NCBI RefSeq assembly: GCF_014701095.1
Contig: NZ_AP023439.1
Location: forward strand, 6,436,001 to 6,500,000
Direction: 5' to 3'
From: Streptomyces tuirus
GTDB taxonomy: Bacteria > Actinomycetota > Actinomycetes > Streptomycetales > Streptomycetaceae
Length of the DNA stretch: 64,000 nucleotides
The position numbers and the translations under genes are program-made. Within the stretch, counting starts at the first letter, position 1. Each line of letters begins with the position of its first letter. The notes under the pieces were generated by a model. That model worked only from the letters and a program-made list of their open reading frames with translations, was not told where the DNA came from and ran no database searches. Positions 8,567-17,183 of this stretch are shown in pieces.

Positions 8567-10108
8567 ATGGCACCCACCCTCACCCTCAAGACCGGCACGT
8601 CCTGGACCGACGCCTGGCGGCGCTGCCTCGCCGTCGCCCCCGAGGCCTTCCGCGACGACCGAGTCCTCAACCTCTGGAACGGCGCCTGGCAGGAGGACGG
8701 CCGTGCCCTGCCCGCCGTCAGCCCCGTCGACGGCAGCCCGATCGCCGGCCCGCCCCGCCTGGACGGAACCACCGCCCACCGGGCCGTGTGCGCCGCCCTC
8801 GACCAGCACCGCGCCTGGCGTCACCTCCCTCTGGAGGAGCGCCGGGCCCGGGTCGCGGCCACCCTCGACGCCCTCACCGAACACCGCGGCCTGCTCGCGC
8901 TGCTGCTCGTCTGGGAGATCGGCAAACCCTGGCGGCTCGCCCAGGCGGACGTCGACCGGGCCATCGACGGGGTCCGCTGGTACGTCGACGGCGTCGAACC
9001 GATGCTCGCCGGCCGCTCCCCGCTGGACGGTCCGGTGTCCAACATCGCCAGCTGGAACTATCCGATGAGCGTGCTCGTTCACGCATTGCTGGTCCAGGCA
9101 CTGGCAGGCAACGCGGTCATCGCCAAGACCCCGACCGACGGCGGCGTCGCCTGTCTGACCCTGGCCTGTGCCCTCGCCGCCCGCGAGGGAATTCCCGTCA
9201 CCCTCGTCAGCGGCAGCGGAGGCGAGCTGTCGCAAGCGCTCGTGCGCTCGCCCGAGATCGGCTGCGTCTCCTTCGTCGGCGGCCGCGACACCGGAGCCGC
9301 CGTCGCCACGGCCGTCGCCGACCTCGGCAAACGACACGTCCTCGAACAGGAAGGACTCAACACCTGGGGCATCTGGAACTACTCGGACTGGGACACACTC
9401 ACCGCGGTGATCCCCAAGCTCTTCGACTACGGCAAGCAGCGCTGCACGGCGTACCCGCGTTTCGTCGTCCAGCGGCACCTGTTCGACGCGTTCCTGGCGG
9501 CGTACCTCCCGGCCGTGCGCACGCTCAGGGTCGGGCATCCGCTCGCCGTGGAGCAGCCCGACGACCCGTACCCGCAGCTGGACTTCGGGCCGGTGATCAA
9601 CGCGGCCAAGGCGAAGGAGCTGCAGGACCAGGTCGCCGAGGCGATCGAGCGCGGCGCCGTACCGCTGCACCGCGCCACGCCCGACGCCGCGCGCTTCCTG
9701 CCCGGCCAGGACACCTCCGCCTACGTCCAGCCGGTCACGCTCCTCAACCCGCCCTCGTCCTCCCCGCTGCACCACGCGGAGCCGTTCGGCCCGGTCGACA
9801 CGATCGTCCTGGTCGACACGGAGGCCGAGCTGCTGGCCGCGATGAACGCCTCCAACGGCGCGCTGGTCGCGACGCTCTCCACGGACGACCGGGCCACGTA
9901 CGACCGGCTCGCCCCGCAGATCCGCGCGTTCAAGGTCGGCCACGGCGCGCCCCGCTCCCGCGGCGACCGCGACGAGCTGTTCGGCGGGCTCGGCGCCTCC
10001 TGGCGCGGCGCGTTCGTCGGCGGCGACCTCCTCGTGCGCGCGGTGACACGAGGACCGAAGGGGGAGCGGCTGCCGGGCAACTTCCCGGAGTACCAGCTGC
10101 TGCCCTGA
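8567..10108 (+). CDS. aldehyde dehydrogenase family protein
   Basis: The 513-residue protein has the NAD(P)-dependent aldehyde dehydrogenase fold: SNIASWNYPMSVL for nucleotide binding, AKTPTDGG, FVGGRDTG, the general-base glutamate at about 260 (LEQEGLN in place of the usual LELGGKN), and the catalytic cysteine at about 293 in KQRCTAYPR. The altered ELGGK motif sets it apart from the common subfamilies, so the substrate is unclear. It follows sucD by 136 bases on the same strand and may act on a C2 aldehyde such as glyoxylate, but this is only positional inference. GGAG lies upstream of the chosen ATG. Confidence 0.82.
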   Translation: MAPTLTLKTGTSWTDAWRRCLAVAPEAFRDDRVLNLWNGAWQEDGRALPAVSPVDGSPIAGPPRLDGTTAHRAVCAALDQHRAWRHLPLEERRARVAATLDALTEHRGLLALLLVWEIGKPWRLAQADVDRAIDGVRWYVDGVEPMLAGRSPLDGPVSNIASWNYPMSVLVHALLVQALAGNAVIAKTPTDGGVACLTLACALAAREGIPVTLVSGSGGELSQALVRSPEIGCVSFVGGRDTGAAVATAVADLGKRHVLEQEGLNTWGIWNYSDWDTLTAVIPKLFDYGKQRCTAYPRFVVQRHLFDAFLAAYLPAVRTLRVGHPLAVEQPDDPYPQLDFGPVINAAKAKELQDQVAEAIERGAVPLHRATPDAARFLPGQDTSAYVQPVTLLNPPSSSPLHHAEPFGPVDTIVLVDTEAELLAAMNASNGALVATLSTDDRATYDRLAPQIRAFKVGHGAPRSRGDRDELFGGLGASWRGAFVGGDLLVRAVTRGPKGERLPGNFPEYQLLP

Positions 10109-10118
10109 CCCACCGGGC

Positions 10119-10172
10119 GCGTCCGGCGCCGGTCCCTACGGGGTTCGCGATGAGGGGGCCGGCGCCGGACGC
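10119..10172. terminator. bidirectional terminator between convergent genes
   Basis: A perfect 14-bp inverted repeat (GCGTCCGGCGCCGG at 10119-10132, complement at 10159-10172) with a 26-nt loop sits 10 bases after the aldehyde dehydrogenase stop, between convergent genes. Confidence 0.65.
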
Positions 10173-10263
10173 CGTAGCGGCAGGACGTGCTCCGGTCCGT
10201 CGTGGCGCGACCCGCCGCCCCGGTCCGTCGTTCAGTGCCCGCTCCCCCGTCCGTCGTTCACGT

Positions 10264-11595
10264 TCAGCCGATGCCCTGCCGGTCCGGGCGGAGGGCGAAG
10301 TCGCGGTCCGATGCGCTCTGTGCGGCCAGGGCCACGGCCTGCCGGAGCAGTTCGCGGTGGCGCAGCAGCGGCTCGCGGCGTTCCGGCGGTGCCAGCAGGA
10401 GCAGGTCGTCGAGACCGGCCATCATGCGCCGGGAGACCTGCGGACTGCCGACGGCGCATCCCCGTACCTCGGTGAACCCGAGATCCACCAGCTCGGTCCA
10501 GCCCGGCACGGGCTGCACCAGCCGCACCGCACCGGCCCGGTCCCGGTGCAGGGCGGCGTCCAGCGGACGCCGGCTCAGCGCGGCCAGGAACTGGACGACA
10601 CGGTCCAGCGCCTGGACGGCCGTCGTCGGATCGTTGATCGCGGGGGACAGGGCCCGCAGCGCGATGTCGGACAACTGCCGCAGCCCGAAGCCGAGATCCT
10701 GATGGTAGGTCCGCTCCACTCCCACCGAGATCGCATAGCGCAGCGCCCGGCGCGGTGGGACAGGCCCGTCGTGCACGGCCAGCACGGGCATGCCGGGCAC
10801 CACGAAGTCCCCGATCCGCGGGATCAGCCGCAATACGACCCCGTGTTTGCGCGCCACCCGCACCAGCCGCGCGATGTGCACGTCCCGCAGCACTCCCGCC
10901 CGGCCGTCGTGCGGCACCCACGCGGTCTCCGTGCCATGGGCGGGAGCCTCCTGGCCACTCACCGGCACGGGCATCGAGGCGGGCACCCGGAACGACTCCG
11001 AGGCGATCCGCGCGATCACATGGCTGATCCGCATCAGCCGCAGGGTGGCGTTCACGTACAGCACGAAGAGCAGCAGGCTCAGCCCGACCATGCAGAGCGT
11101 GAGGACCGACTGCACCAGAGGCACCGTCGTGACGGCACGGGGGTCGTCGACGGTGTCGAAGCTCGTCAGGACCAGCAAGGTCAGCACGAAGGTCGCCAGG
11201 AACACCGAGAAGGTCGCCTTGGTGATCCGGCTCCGGACGAAGAGCCGCACCACGCGCGGGGTGAACTGCCCGCTCGCCATCTGCACGGCCACCAGCGAGA
11301 TGCTGAAGACCACACCGATGAAGGTCATCATCGCCGACCCGACCGCGCTCACCACGGCCTTCGCGTCCTCCGCGAACCGCAGGAGCTCGTCGAGCGTCTC
11401 GTAGTCCTTCTCCCGCTGGAGCGCATCGACGATGGCGGTGTCGAGCGCCTCCGCCCCGACCCAGACCACGAAGACGCTCACCATCGCCGCGGTGGGGGCG
11501 AACCAGAACGTGTCCCGCAGATGCTCCCTGAGCGGTGACAGCGCACGCGGACGACGGCCCGCCGAGGAGCTCTGCGTAACCATCCAGTCACTCAT
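10264..11595 (-). CDS. DUF2254 family integral membrane protein
   Basis: The 443-residue protein matches the DUF2254 layout: an N-terminal membrane segment (AAMVSVFVVWVGAEAL), then several more transmembrane helices with the characteristic FSISLVAVQMASGQFTPRVV stretch, followed by a soluble C-terminal half (from about 200) containing SDIALRALSPAINDPTTAV. The function of this family is unknown. Its neighbours do not suggest a role. It is transcribed alone, convergent with the aldehyde dehydrogenase and divergent from the tRNA gene. Confidence 0.85.
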   Translation of the reverse strand: MSDWMVTQSSSAGRRPRALSPLREHLRDTFWFAPTAAMVSVFVVWVGAEALDTAIVDALQREKDYETLDELLRFAEDAKAVVSAVGSAMMTFIGVVFSISLVAVQMASGQFTPRVVRLFVRSRITKATFSVFLATFVLTLLVLTSFDTVDDPRAVTTVPLVQSVLTLCMVGLSLLLFVLYVNATLRLMRISHVIARIASESFRVPASMPVPVSGQEAPAHGTETAWVPHDGRAGVLRDVHIARLVRVARKHGVVLRLIPRIGDFVVPGMPVLAVHDGPVPPRRALRYAISVGVERTYHQDLGFGLRQLSDIALRALSPAINDPTTAVQALDRVVQFLAALSRRPLDAALHRDRAGAVRLVQPVPGWTELVDLGFTEVRGCAVGSPQVSRRMMAGLDDLLLLAPPERREPLLRHRELLRQAVALAAQSASDRDFALRPDRQGIG

Positions 11596-11737
11596 GGTGC
11601 GACCCTAGAGGCATCGGACCGTGAGGTCCCGGACCCCCGCCAGGTGGACGGAAACGCAGGTGAAAGGCACTCCGAAAGCTTGGTATGGTTGTCCGTGTCG
11701 CCGCGGGGAACACCCCTGGCACGGCGGCAGACACCTG

Positions 11738-11822
11738 GTCCGGGTGGCGGAATGGCAGACGCGCTAGCTTGAGGTGCTAGTGCCCTTTATCGGGCGTGGG
11801 GGTTCAAGTCCCCCCTCGGACA
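11738..11822 (+). tRNA. tRNA-Leu (anticodon GAG)
   Basis: The 85-nt gene folds as a class II tRNA. The acceptor stem GTCCGGG pairs with CTCGGAC (one G-T), the anticodon stem CTAGC/GCTAG encloses the loop TTGAGGT (anticodon GAG), a long variable arm has a GCCC/GGGC stem, and the T arm contains GGTTCAAGTCC. The CCA end is not encoded. Downstream I see no repeat of the tRNA 3' end, so there is no sign of an integrated element here. Confidence 0.95.
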
Positions 11823-12167
11823 CTTGCAGGGACGTTTACGAGACCGTCCCGAAGCGTTCACGAATTACCGGTCGAGTCATGTGACTCGCCGGTATTTCGT
11901 CGTTTCTGGGGCCTCGTGTTCGGCTCGATGAAGGGTGAGGCTTGCGTGGCGGAGGCTCGACCTGATCGGTCGGAAGCGGTCGCACCCGCGGTGGATCAGA
12001 AGACGCACTGAGGGAAGCCGGCCGGGCGGCCGGACCGGGGTCGGTGCCCGTGGTGTGAAAATAAGGGCAACGGTTCGATCACTGTGCGTGCCAGAGGCTG
12101 ACACCGAAGCTCTGGTGCGGGGTAACGTGCGCGTTCAACTTGATCATCGCACTGTCCAGGGACTGTC
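11823..12167. other. non-coding stretch between tRNA-Leu and the conservon
   Basis: About 345 bases hold no gene I can support. The codon-position GC pattern typical of genes is absent, and base composition is less extreme than in the flanking genes. A less GC-rich patch (GTGTGAAAATAAGGGC around 12053-12068) lies about 100 bases before cvnA and may belong to its promoter. Confidence 0.4.
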
Positions 12168-13736
12168 ATGCCCGATCCTTTTACGCCACCGGACGACCGG
12201 TCGGTAGCGCCGGTGACCGCCCGTGTGACGGCCGAGTCGCGAGCCGGATCCTTGAGGCGGCGTCAGATGCTGTGGTCGGTGCTGCCACCGAGCGTGGTCG
12301 CCGTGGCCGGTGCGGTAGCCACCGCGCTGGTCAGTGATGGCCACCTGGACCGGGCGGACCAGGTGGCGATGTCCGGCAGCGTGGTCCTCATTGGCGCCAT
12401 GGCGGCCGGAATCGCGGGTGCAAGGGCTTCGGCGGAGGCACGAGCAGTCACCAAGCACTGGACGGAGCTGTCCCGTGGGGCCGACGGGGACCGTGCCGAG
12501 CTGGCCGAGCTGATCCGTACCACGGCCGAGGGCAGAGCCGAACTGCAGTCGCTGTTCCGTCGGCTGAAGGCCGGGGAGCCCCCTGTGCGGCGCCGGCCGG
12601 AACTGCCCCCGCAGACCGGCCCGGACCAACTCTCCCGACTCGGATTCGAGATCGCTGCCGCCCGGCACGAGGCGGAGGCAGCCCTGCTGGAGACCGCCGC
12701 CGACGCGCTCGGGCCGGAACACAGTGCCAAGCTGGAGCAGTTCGAGGTGTTCGCCAACCTGGCGCGCCGGCTCGAGTCACTGGTGCACCGAGAGATAGGA
12801 CTGCTGGACAGCCTGGAGAACGAGGTCGAGGACCCCGACCTGCTCAAGGGGCTGTTCCGGGTGGACCATCTGTCCACCCGGATCCGCCGCTACGCCGAGA
12901 ACCTGGCCGTGCTCGGCGGCGCGAACACCCACCGCCAGTGGACGCGTCCGGTCGGCCTGACCGACGTGCTGCGTTCCGCCGTCGCCGAGATCGACCAGTA
13001 CGCCCGGGTCAAGCTGGTCCCACCCATCGAGGGAACGGTGAGCGGCCACGCCGTGGTCGACGTCGTCCACTTGCTGGCCGAACTGCTGGAGAACGCGACG
13101 GTCTTCTCGCCGCCCCAGACGACCGTGCACGTGCGGGTCGAACCCGTCGCCGCCGGGGTGGCGATTGAGGTCGAAGACCGGGGCCTGGGCATGTCGGCAG
13201 CCGAGCGCACCCAAATGAACACGGTGCTGGGTGCACCCGACAAGGTCGCCCTCGGCGAGCTGCTGCAGGACGGCCGGATCGGCCTGTACGTGGTCTCGGT
13301 CCTGGCCCAGCGGCACGACATCGCCGTGCAGTTGCAGAGCAACGTGTACGGCGGCACCCAGGCCGTCATGGTGTTGCCCACGGGACTGCTCGGCCCGCAG
13401 CCGGCAGCTCCCGCGCTGGAGCACTCCAATGTCGCGACCCCTGACGCGGTGCCGCAAGACCCAGCGGAACCCGATGCGACGGACCCGCCGACGACAGGGA
13501 CGACCGTCGTCGCGGATCCGCCCGTGTCCGATCCCGAACCGCAGCCCGCCCCGATGCCCTCCGACGGCGAGGAGGACCGTCCGCAGCTGCCTCGGCGACG
13601 CCGGGACCAGGCCGCCGAACAGCCGCACCCGGTCCCCAGCGCCGGTAGTTCTTCCGAGGACGTCGCACACGACCCGGGCCTCATGGCCGCGTTCCAGACC
13701 GGACTGCGCAGGGCCGAGGAAACGGAGACGCCCTGA
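12168..13736 (+). CDS. cvnA: conservon sensor histidine kinase-like ATPase CvnA
   Basis: The 522-residue protein has two N-terminal membrane segments (about 35-56 and 66-84), a helical segment with a degenerate H-box (FRVDHLSTRIRRY, His234), and a GHKL ATPase domain with the N-box ELLENATVFS (Asn309) and G-boxes (DRGLGM, GRIGLYVVS). The last 130 residues are Pro/Ala-rich and probably disordered. In Streptomyces, CvnA nucleates a membrane complex with CvnB, C and D resembling a eukaryotic G-protein-coupled system. It is the first gene of the conservon. ATG 12168 follows AGGGA. Confidence 0.92.
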   Translation: MPDPFTPPDDRSVAPVTARVTAESRAGSLRRRQMLWSVLPPSVVAVAGAVATALVSDGHLDRADQVAMSGSVVLIGAMAAGIAGARASAEARAVTKHWTELSRGADGDRAELAELIRTTAEGRAELQSLFRRLKAGEPPVRRRPELPPQTGPDQLSRLGFEIAAARHEAEAALLETAADALGPEHSAKLEQFEVFANLARRLESLVHREIGLLDSLENEVEDPDLLKGLFRVDHLSTRIRRYAENLAVLGGANTHRQWTRPVGLTDVLRSAVAEIDQYARVKLVPPIEGTVSGHAVVDVVHLLAELLENATVFSPPQTTVHVRVEPVAAGVAIEVEDRGLGMSAAERTQMNTVLGAPDKVALGELLQDGRIGLYVVSVLAQRHDIAVQLQSNVYGGTQAVMVLPTGLLGPQPAAPALEHSNVATPDAVPQDPAEPDATDPPTTGTTVVADPPVSDPEPQPAPMPSDGEEDRPQLPRRRRDQAAEQPHPVPSAGSSSEDVAHDPGLMAAFQTGLRRAEETETP

Positions 13737-13813
13737 CACCCGAAGGCCACGCTGAAGGCCCGGGGCCCCGTCCACCAAGCCATTTCCTTCTGCCGAAAGA
13801 GGAGTACACGATC

Positions 13814-14206
13814 GTGGCGAGCGAAGACCTTTCCTGGCTGTTGACAGGTCTGGTGAACCGGGTGCCGCACACCCGAAGCGCCTTGTTGCTGTCCTCGGAC
13901 GGACTGGTGAAGGCAGCGGAGGGGCTCGACGTGGACGCCGCAGACCAGTTGGCCGCGCTCGCCAGTGGGCTGTACTCACTGGCGCGCAGCGCGGGCCGGC
14001 GCTTCGACGACGGCGGCGACGTGCGGCAGATAGTGACGGAGCTCAGCACCTCGATGCTGTTCGTCTCGTCCGCCGGGCACGGCGCGGTGCTGGCGGTGCT
14101 GGCCGGACGCGAGGCGGACGCGGCGGTGCTGGGCTACGAGATGGGCATGATGGTGAAGAGCGTGCGCCCGCACCTGGCCACGCCGCCGCGGCACGTGGTG
14201 GGGTAA
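13814..14206 (+). CDS. cvnB: conservon roadblock/LC7-domain protein CvnB
   Basis: The 130-residue protein is a single roadblock/LC7 domain. It begins LSWLLTGLVNRVPHTRSALL and contains the typical SSDGLVKA and AVLAVLAG strands. In related systems (for example MglB) such proteins act as GTPase-activating or scaffold partners of small GTPases, here CvnD. The GTG start at 13814 is preceded by a strong AAGAGGAG. It sits 77 bases after cvnA and 3 bases before cvnC. Confidence 0.92.
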   Translation: MASEDLSWLLTGLVNRVPHTRSALLLSSDGLVKAAEGLDVDAADQLAALASGLYSLARSAGRRFDDGGDVRQIVTELSTSMLFVSSAGHGAVLAVLAGREADAAVLGYEMGMMVKSVRPHLATPPRHVVG

Positions 14207-14209
14207 CCG

Positions 14210-14596
14210 ATGCCTCCGGTCCTCCCCGAGGGACCGCTGACCGACGAAGCGGTCGGGCGGCTGGTCCGTCCCTACACCGTGAGCGACGGCCGGACCAGGG
14301 CCACGTCCCACTTCACGCTCGTGACCGTGGTACGGGCCACCGGTGTCCAGACGCAGGGCACCTTCGGCCTGGAGCATGCGCAGGTGCTGGCGCTGTGCGA
14401 GAGCCCTGTCAGCGTCGCCGAGGTCGCGGCCCGGATGCAGGTGCCGGCCGCCGTGGTCAAGGTGCTGCTGTCCGATCTGACTGAGGGTGGCGCGGTGGTC
14501 GCAGGCCAGGCGCGCCCGCCCTCCGCGGACCACTACGCACTACCTGATCGAGACCTCCTGGAAGCGGTGCGCGATGCCCTCCTCAAACGACTGTGA
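14210..14596 (+). CDS. cvnC: conservon DUF742 protein CvnC
   Basis: The 128-residue protein matches DUF742: an N-terminal segment RLVRPYTVSDGRTRA, then a winged-helix-like C-terminal half (VAEVAARMQVPAAVVKVLLSDL). DUF742 proteins are constant members of conservons and may link the GTPase module to transcription. The 3' end overlaps cvnD by 23 bases, which suggests translational coupling. Confidence 0.92.
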   Translation: MPPVLPEGPLTDEAVGRLVRPYTVSDGRTRATSHFTLVTVVRATGVQTQGTFGLEHAQVLALCESPVSVAEVAARMQVPAAVVKVLLSDLTEGGAVVAGQARPPSADHYALPDRDLLEAVRDALLKRL

Positions 14597-15197
14597 CGCG
14601 CTGCCCGCCGAAGCCCTGCCGGTGGGAATCAAGGTGCTCATCGCCGGCGGGTTCGGCGTAGGAAAGACCACCTTCGTCAACACGCTCAGCGAGATCGAGC
14701 CACTGAGCACCGAGGAGATGCTGACCGCCGTCAGCGCGGCCACGGACCGACTGGACGGAGTGGAGAACAAGGCCACCACCACCGTGGCCCTGGACTTCGG
14801 CCGGATCACCCTCAGTCCGTCCCATGTCCTGTACTTGTTCGGCACACCCGGACAGGAGCGCTTCTGGTTCATGTGGGACGAACTCTCCGAGGGGGCGCTC
14901 GGGGCGGTGGTCCTCGCCGACACCCGCAGGCTGGAGCACTCCTTCGCGGCGGTGGACTTCTTCGAGCGGCGCGGCATCCCCTTCGTCGTCGCCGTCAACG
15001 AGTTCGACGGCGCGCACCGCTACCACGCGGAGGAGGTGCGGACCGCGCTCGACCTCAGGCAGGAGGTGCCGGTGGCGCTGTGCGACGCCCGCGTCCAGAG
15101 AACGGGCATCCGCGTGCTGCTCGAACTGATCCAGCACCTGATCACGACAAGGAGTTCCCATGGCAGCGACACCGCCCCACCCCTCCTCCGGGCCTGA
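14574..15197 (+). CDS. cvnD: conservon small Ras-like GTPase CvnD
   Basis: The 207-residue ATP/GTP-binding protein has the G1 loop GGFGVGKTTF, switch II FGTPGQERF, and the G4 motif NEFD (NxxD form). It belongs to the conservon/MglA-like Ras family. GTP cycling is thought to be modulated by CvnB. The start at 14574 lies inside cvnC and gives the conserved N-terminus before IKVLIAGG; upstream in-frame codons encode arginine-rich shadow sequence. The 3' end overlaps the GAF gene by 38 bases. Confidence 0.92.
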   Translation: MPSSNDCDALPAEALPVGIKVLIAGGFGVGKTTFVNTLSEIEPLSTEEMLTAVSAATDRLDGVENKATTTVALDFGRITLSPSHVLYLFGTPGQERFWFMWDELSEGALGAVVLADTRRLEHSFAAVDFFERRGIPFVVAVNEFDGAHRYHAEEVRTALDLRQEVPVALCDARVQRTGIRVLLELIQHLITTRSSHGSDTAPPLLRA

Positions 15198-15774
15198 GTC
15201 CGGGATCGCCGTGCGCCATCTGCTCCTCCCCCCGGAGGACCCACAGGTGCGTACCCGATCCGAGCGGCTGCGCGAGCTGGGCATCGAAGCCCGTCCGGAC
15301 ACGGAACTTGACGCCTTCGCACGGGAGCTGGCACAGCGCACCGGCGGCTGCTACGCCGGGGTCAACTTCTTCCTCGACGCCGACCGCCAGTTCTTCGCAG
15401 GGTTGTACAGCGCCGCACAGGACACCCCGGTGCACGTGGGATCGCCGTTGCTGGAGGACCCGGTGCCCGGCCGTGTCATGCCCCGCGACATCGACATGGG
15501 CATCTGCCCGCACGTGGTCAAGCGTCGCCGGGCGCTGGTGCTGGAGGACATCCGGGATTTCCCGCGGTTCGCCGGAAACCGGGTGGTCGACGCGATCGGC
15601 ATCCACTCCTACCTGGGCGCGCCGCTGATAGACAGCACCGGCGTGGTGCTCGGCACCATCTGCGTAGTCGACCAGGACCCGCAACCATGGGGGCGTAGGG
15701 GGCTGGAAATCATCAAGGCCATGTCTGCGGAACTGGTGGAACGGCTCGAGGAGTCGGCGCGCGGTCGCAGCTGA
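15160..15774 (+). CDS. GAF-domain protein, fifth member of the conservon
   Basis: The 204-residue protein is essentially one GAF domain (about 40-190): ELAQRTGGCYAGVNFFLD, then the central loop containing DIDMGICPHVV, and the C-terminal strands GIHSYLGAPLIDSTGVVLG and ICVVDQDP. Such domains bind small ligands or haem. The gene starts inside cvnD with AAGGAG six bases upstream of the ATG, so it is translationally coupled to the conservon and probably supplies an input signal. Which ligand it senses is unknown. Confidence 0.85.
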   Translation: MAATPPHPSSGPESGIAVRHLLLPPEDPQVRTRSERLRELGIEARPDTELDAFARELAQRTGGCYAGVNFFLDADRQFFAGLYSAAQDTPVHVGSPLLEDPVPGRVMPRDIDMGICPHVVKRRRALVLEDIRDFPRFAGNRVVDAIGIHSYLGAPLIDSTGVVLGTICVVDQDPQPWGRRGLEIIKAMSAELVERLEESARGRS

Positions 15775-15953
15775 CCGGCGCTGCCGGACTTGCAAAATCA
15801 TGTGACCCGTTGCCAGGGTGCTCTGTCGTCCGCTGGACGAGGTATGCGTCAGGCCACTGCGTGCGGCTATCGTCCAGGATTGCCTTGGCTCGGCGCTGGG
15901 GGAGCTGTCCCAGGGGCTCGATGCCCTTAAAGGACTCGGAGGTCCGTCGAGGT

Positions 15954-16385
15954 TCAGGTGCGCGGCTTCAGCTTGATCAGGCGTACGGGCTCCCCGTCGA
16001 GGAGCAACCGGTCGATCAAGTCGTCGGTGATGTCATCGTGTTCGCCCTGGGGCAGGTCGAGGGTGACGTGGAAGTCGCGCAGCGCGGCACGGATCCGGTT
16101 CGGCAGGCTTCCGTAGTCGGGAGTCTCGGCCGGGTCTGCGCCGATGGTCACATGGGCTTCGCGTGGTGCGTCGCGCGGCCAGGTGACGCAGTACCTGGCC
16201 GCGATTGCGCTGCACGACACGGCGCGCAAGGCGTTGTGGAGGGCGGACTCGAACTGGTTGACGTGCGCGTCACTGGTATCGACTGTGCGGCGGTATCCGC
16301 GCTGACCCCGAGCGCCTGGCCGATCGCAGCCCAGCCGGCGCCGGCGGCGCGGTCTGCTTGTGCCGCGGTCCGAAACCGGGCTCAC
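15954..16385 (-). pseudogene. probable frameshifted small DNA-binding protein
   Basis: The minus strand is open for 143 codons. The last 105 residues look like real protein (ALRDFHVTLDLPQGEHDD, DRLLLDGEPVRLIKLKP), but the first 35 are arginine-rich nonsense. In the neighbouring frame the same bases (about 16290-16370) read RAAGAGWAAIGQALGVSADT, a convincing helix-turn-helix. The simplest reading is an HTH gene broken by a frameshift near 16290. I do not recognise the C-terminal part. It sits in a decayed patch between the conservon and the polyamine transporter. Confidence 0.4.
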
Positions 16386-16457
16386 TGAGTCCGGGATGCC
16401 CCCAGGAGAATCGTCCCGCTTTGAGTCAAAGCATCATGACAATCAGGGGGCACATCC

Positions 16458-17018
16458 ATGTGCATCCTCACCCATGTTCGACGCTTGGCCGCCGCCGGGC
16501 TCGGCTCGGCCCTTCGCGCCACGGGCGGCGGAGCGGCAACCGTGCACCGAAGAACCCGCCGAAGGACCCAGGTGTCGATGCTGGCGGCCTTCCTCCTGGT
16601 CTGCGGAGTCATCGTCACCTCGGCCACTACGGCACAGGCGGCGCCACCGGACAGTCATCGCCCGGCCACCTGGAACATGAACCAGAGCAGTTCCCGATGG
16701 GACGGCGTGTACAGCCTCACCCACCACCACGACGTGGTCGCCCTCCAGGAAGTCCCGCTGCACGCGCCGACCGGGAGTGAGCGCCTGCGAGACATTCGTG
16801 GAATCGAGCGCTACCGGTGGCGCGAGAGCGACCGTCATCCCTACCGCTACCTATTCATCCTGCGGCACTCCAGCCGGAACATCGGCATCGTCACCCGCTG
16901 GCTGCCGAGCAACACCTACGAGATCCCCAGCGTCTACCGGCCCGCGCTCGCCGTCGCCCACCGCGGCGACGGCGTCCTGTTCGCCTCCGTGCACGCTGAG
17001 TCCGGAGCGGAAACCTCA
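16458..17018 (+). pseudogene. truncated secreted CdtB-like endonuclease/phosphatase
   Basis: From ATG 16458 the frame encodes an Arg-rich leader, a signal peptide (MLAAFLLVCGVIVTSATTAQ, then Ala-Ala-Pro), and the first half of an endonuclease/exonuclease/phosphatase domain: TWNMNQSSSRWDGVYSL, VALQEVPL with the metal-binding Glu, and later NIGIVTRWLPSNTYEIPSVYRPA and FASVHAESG. This is the secreted CdtB-like DNase family common in Streptomyces. The family continues for about 100 more residues after the SxHA motif, including the catalytic His and Asp motifs. Here homology stops at about 17010 and the frame runs on in unrelated sequence. It is probably non-functional. Confidence 0.65.
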
Positions 17019-17174
17019 GGTCACGGCTCGGCTTCGCAGCGCGGCCGGCCGGCTGGTGCCGGCCGAACTCGAGGGTTCCCTGACGGGACGTCCCTCCTCC
17101 GGAACCTGCTCGTAGGGATGCGGCATCAGCTCGGGATCCCACGGGTCCGGAGCGTCGCGGGAGCCCCGGGTCAT
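17016..17174 (-). CDS. short hypothetical reading frame, likely truncated gene after potC
   Basis: ATG 17174, preceded by GAGGAACCCCC, opens nine bases after potC and encodes 52 residues (start MTRGSRDAPDPWDPELMP) before a stop at 17016. The first 30 residues have plausible composition and the rest become Ser/Arg-rich. Its end coincides with the point where the CdtB-like gene on the other strand loses homology. It may be the 5' remnant of a pot-operon gene cut by the same rearrangement. No function is recognised. Confidence 0.35.
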   Translation of the reverse strand: MTRGSRDAPDPWDPELMPHPYEQVPEEGRPVREPSSSAGTSRPAALRSRAVT

Positions 17175-17183
17175 GGGGGTTCC

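Noticed and set aside
11738..12167. tRNA-Leu as attachment site of an integrated element
   Set aside because: No repeat of the tRNA 3' end, no integrase and no element-like genes follow. The next genes are the core conservon.
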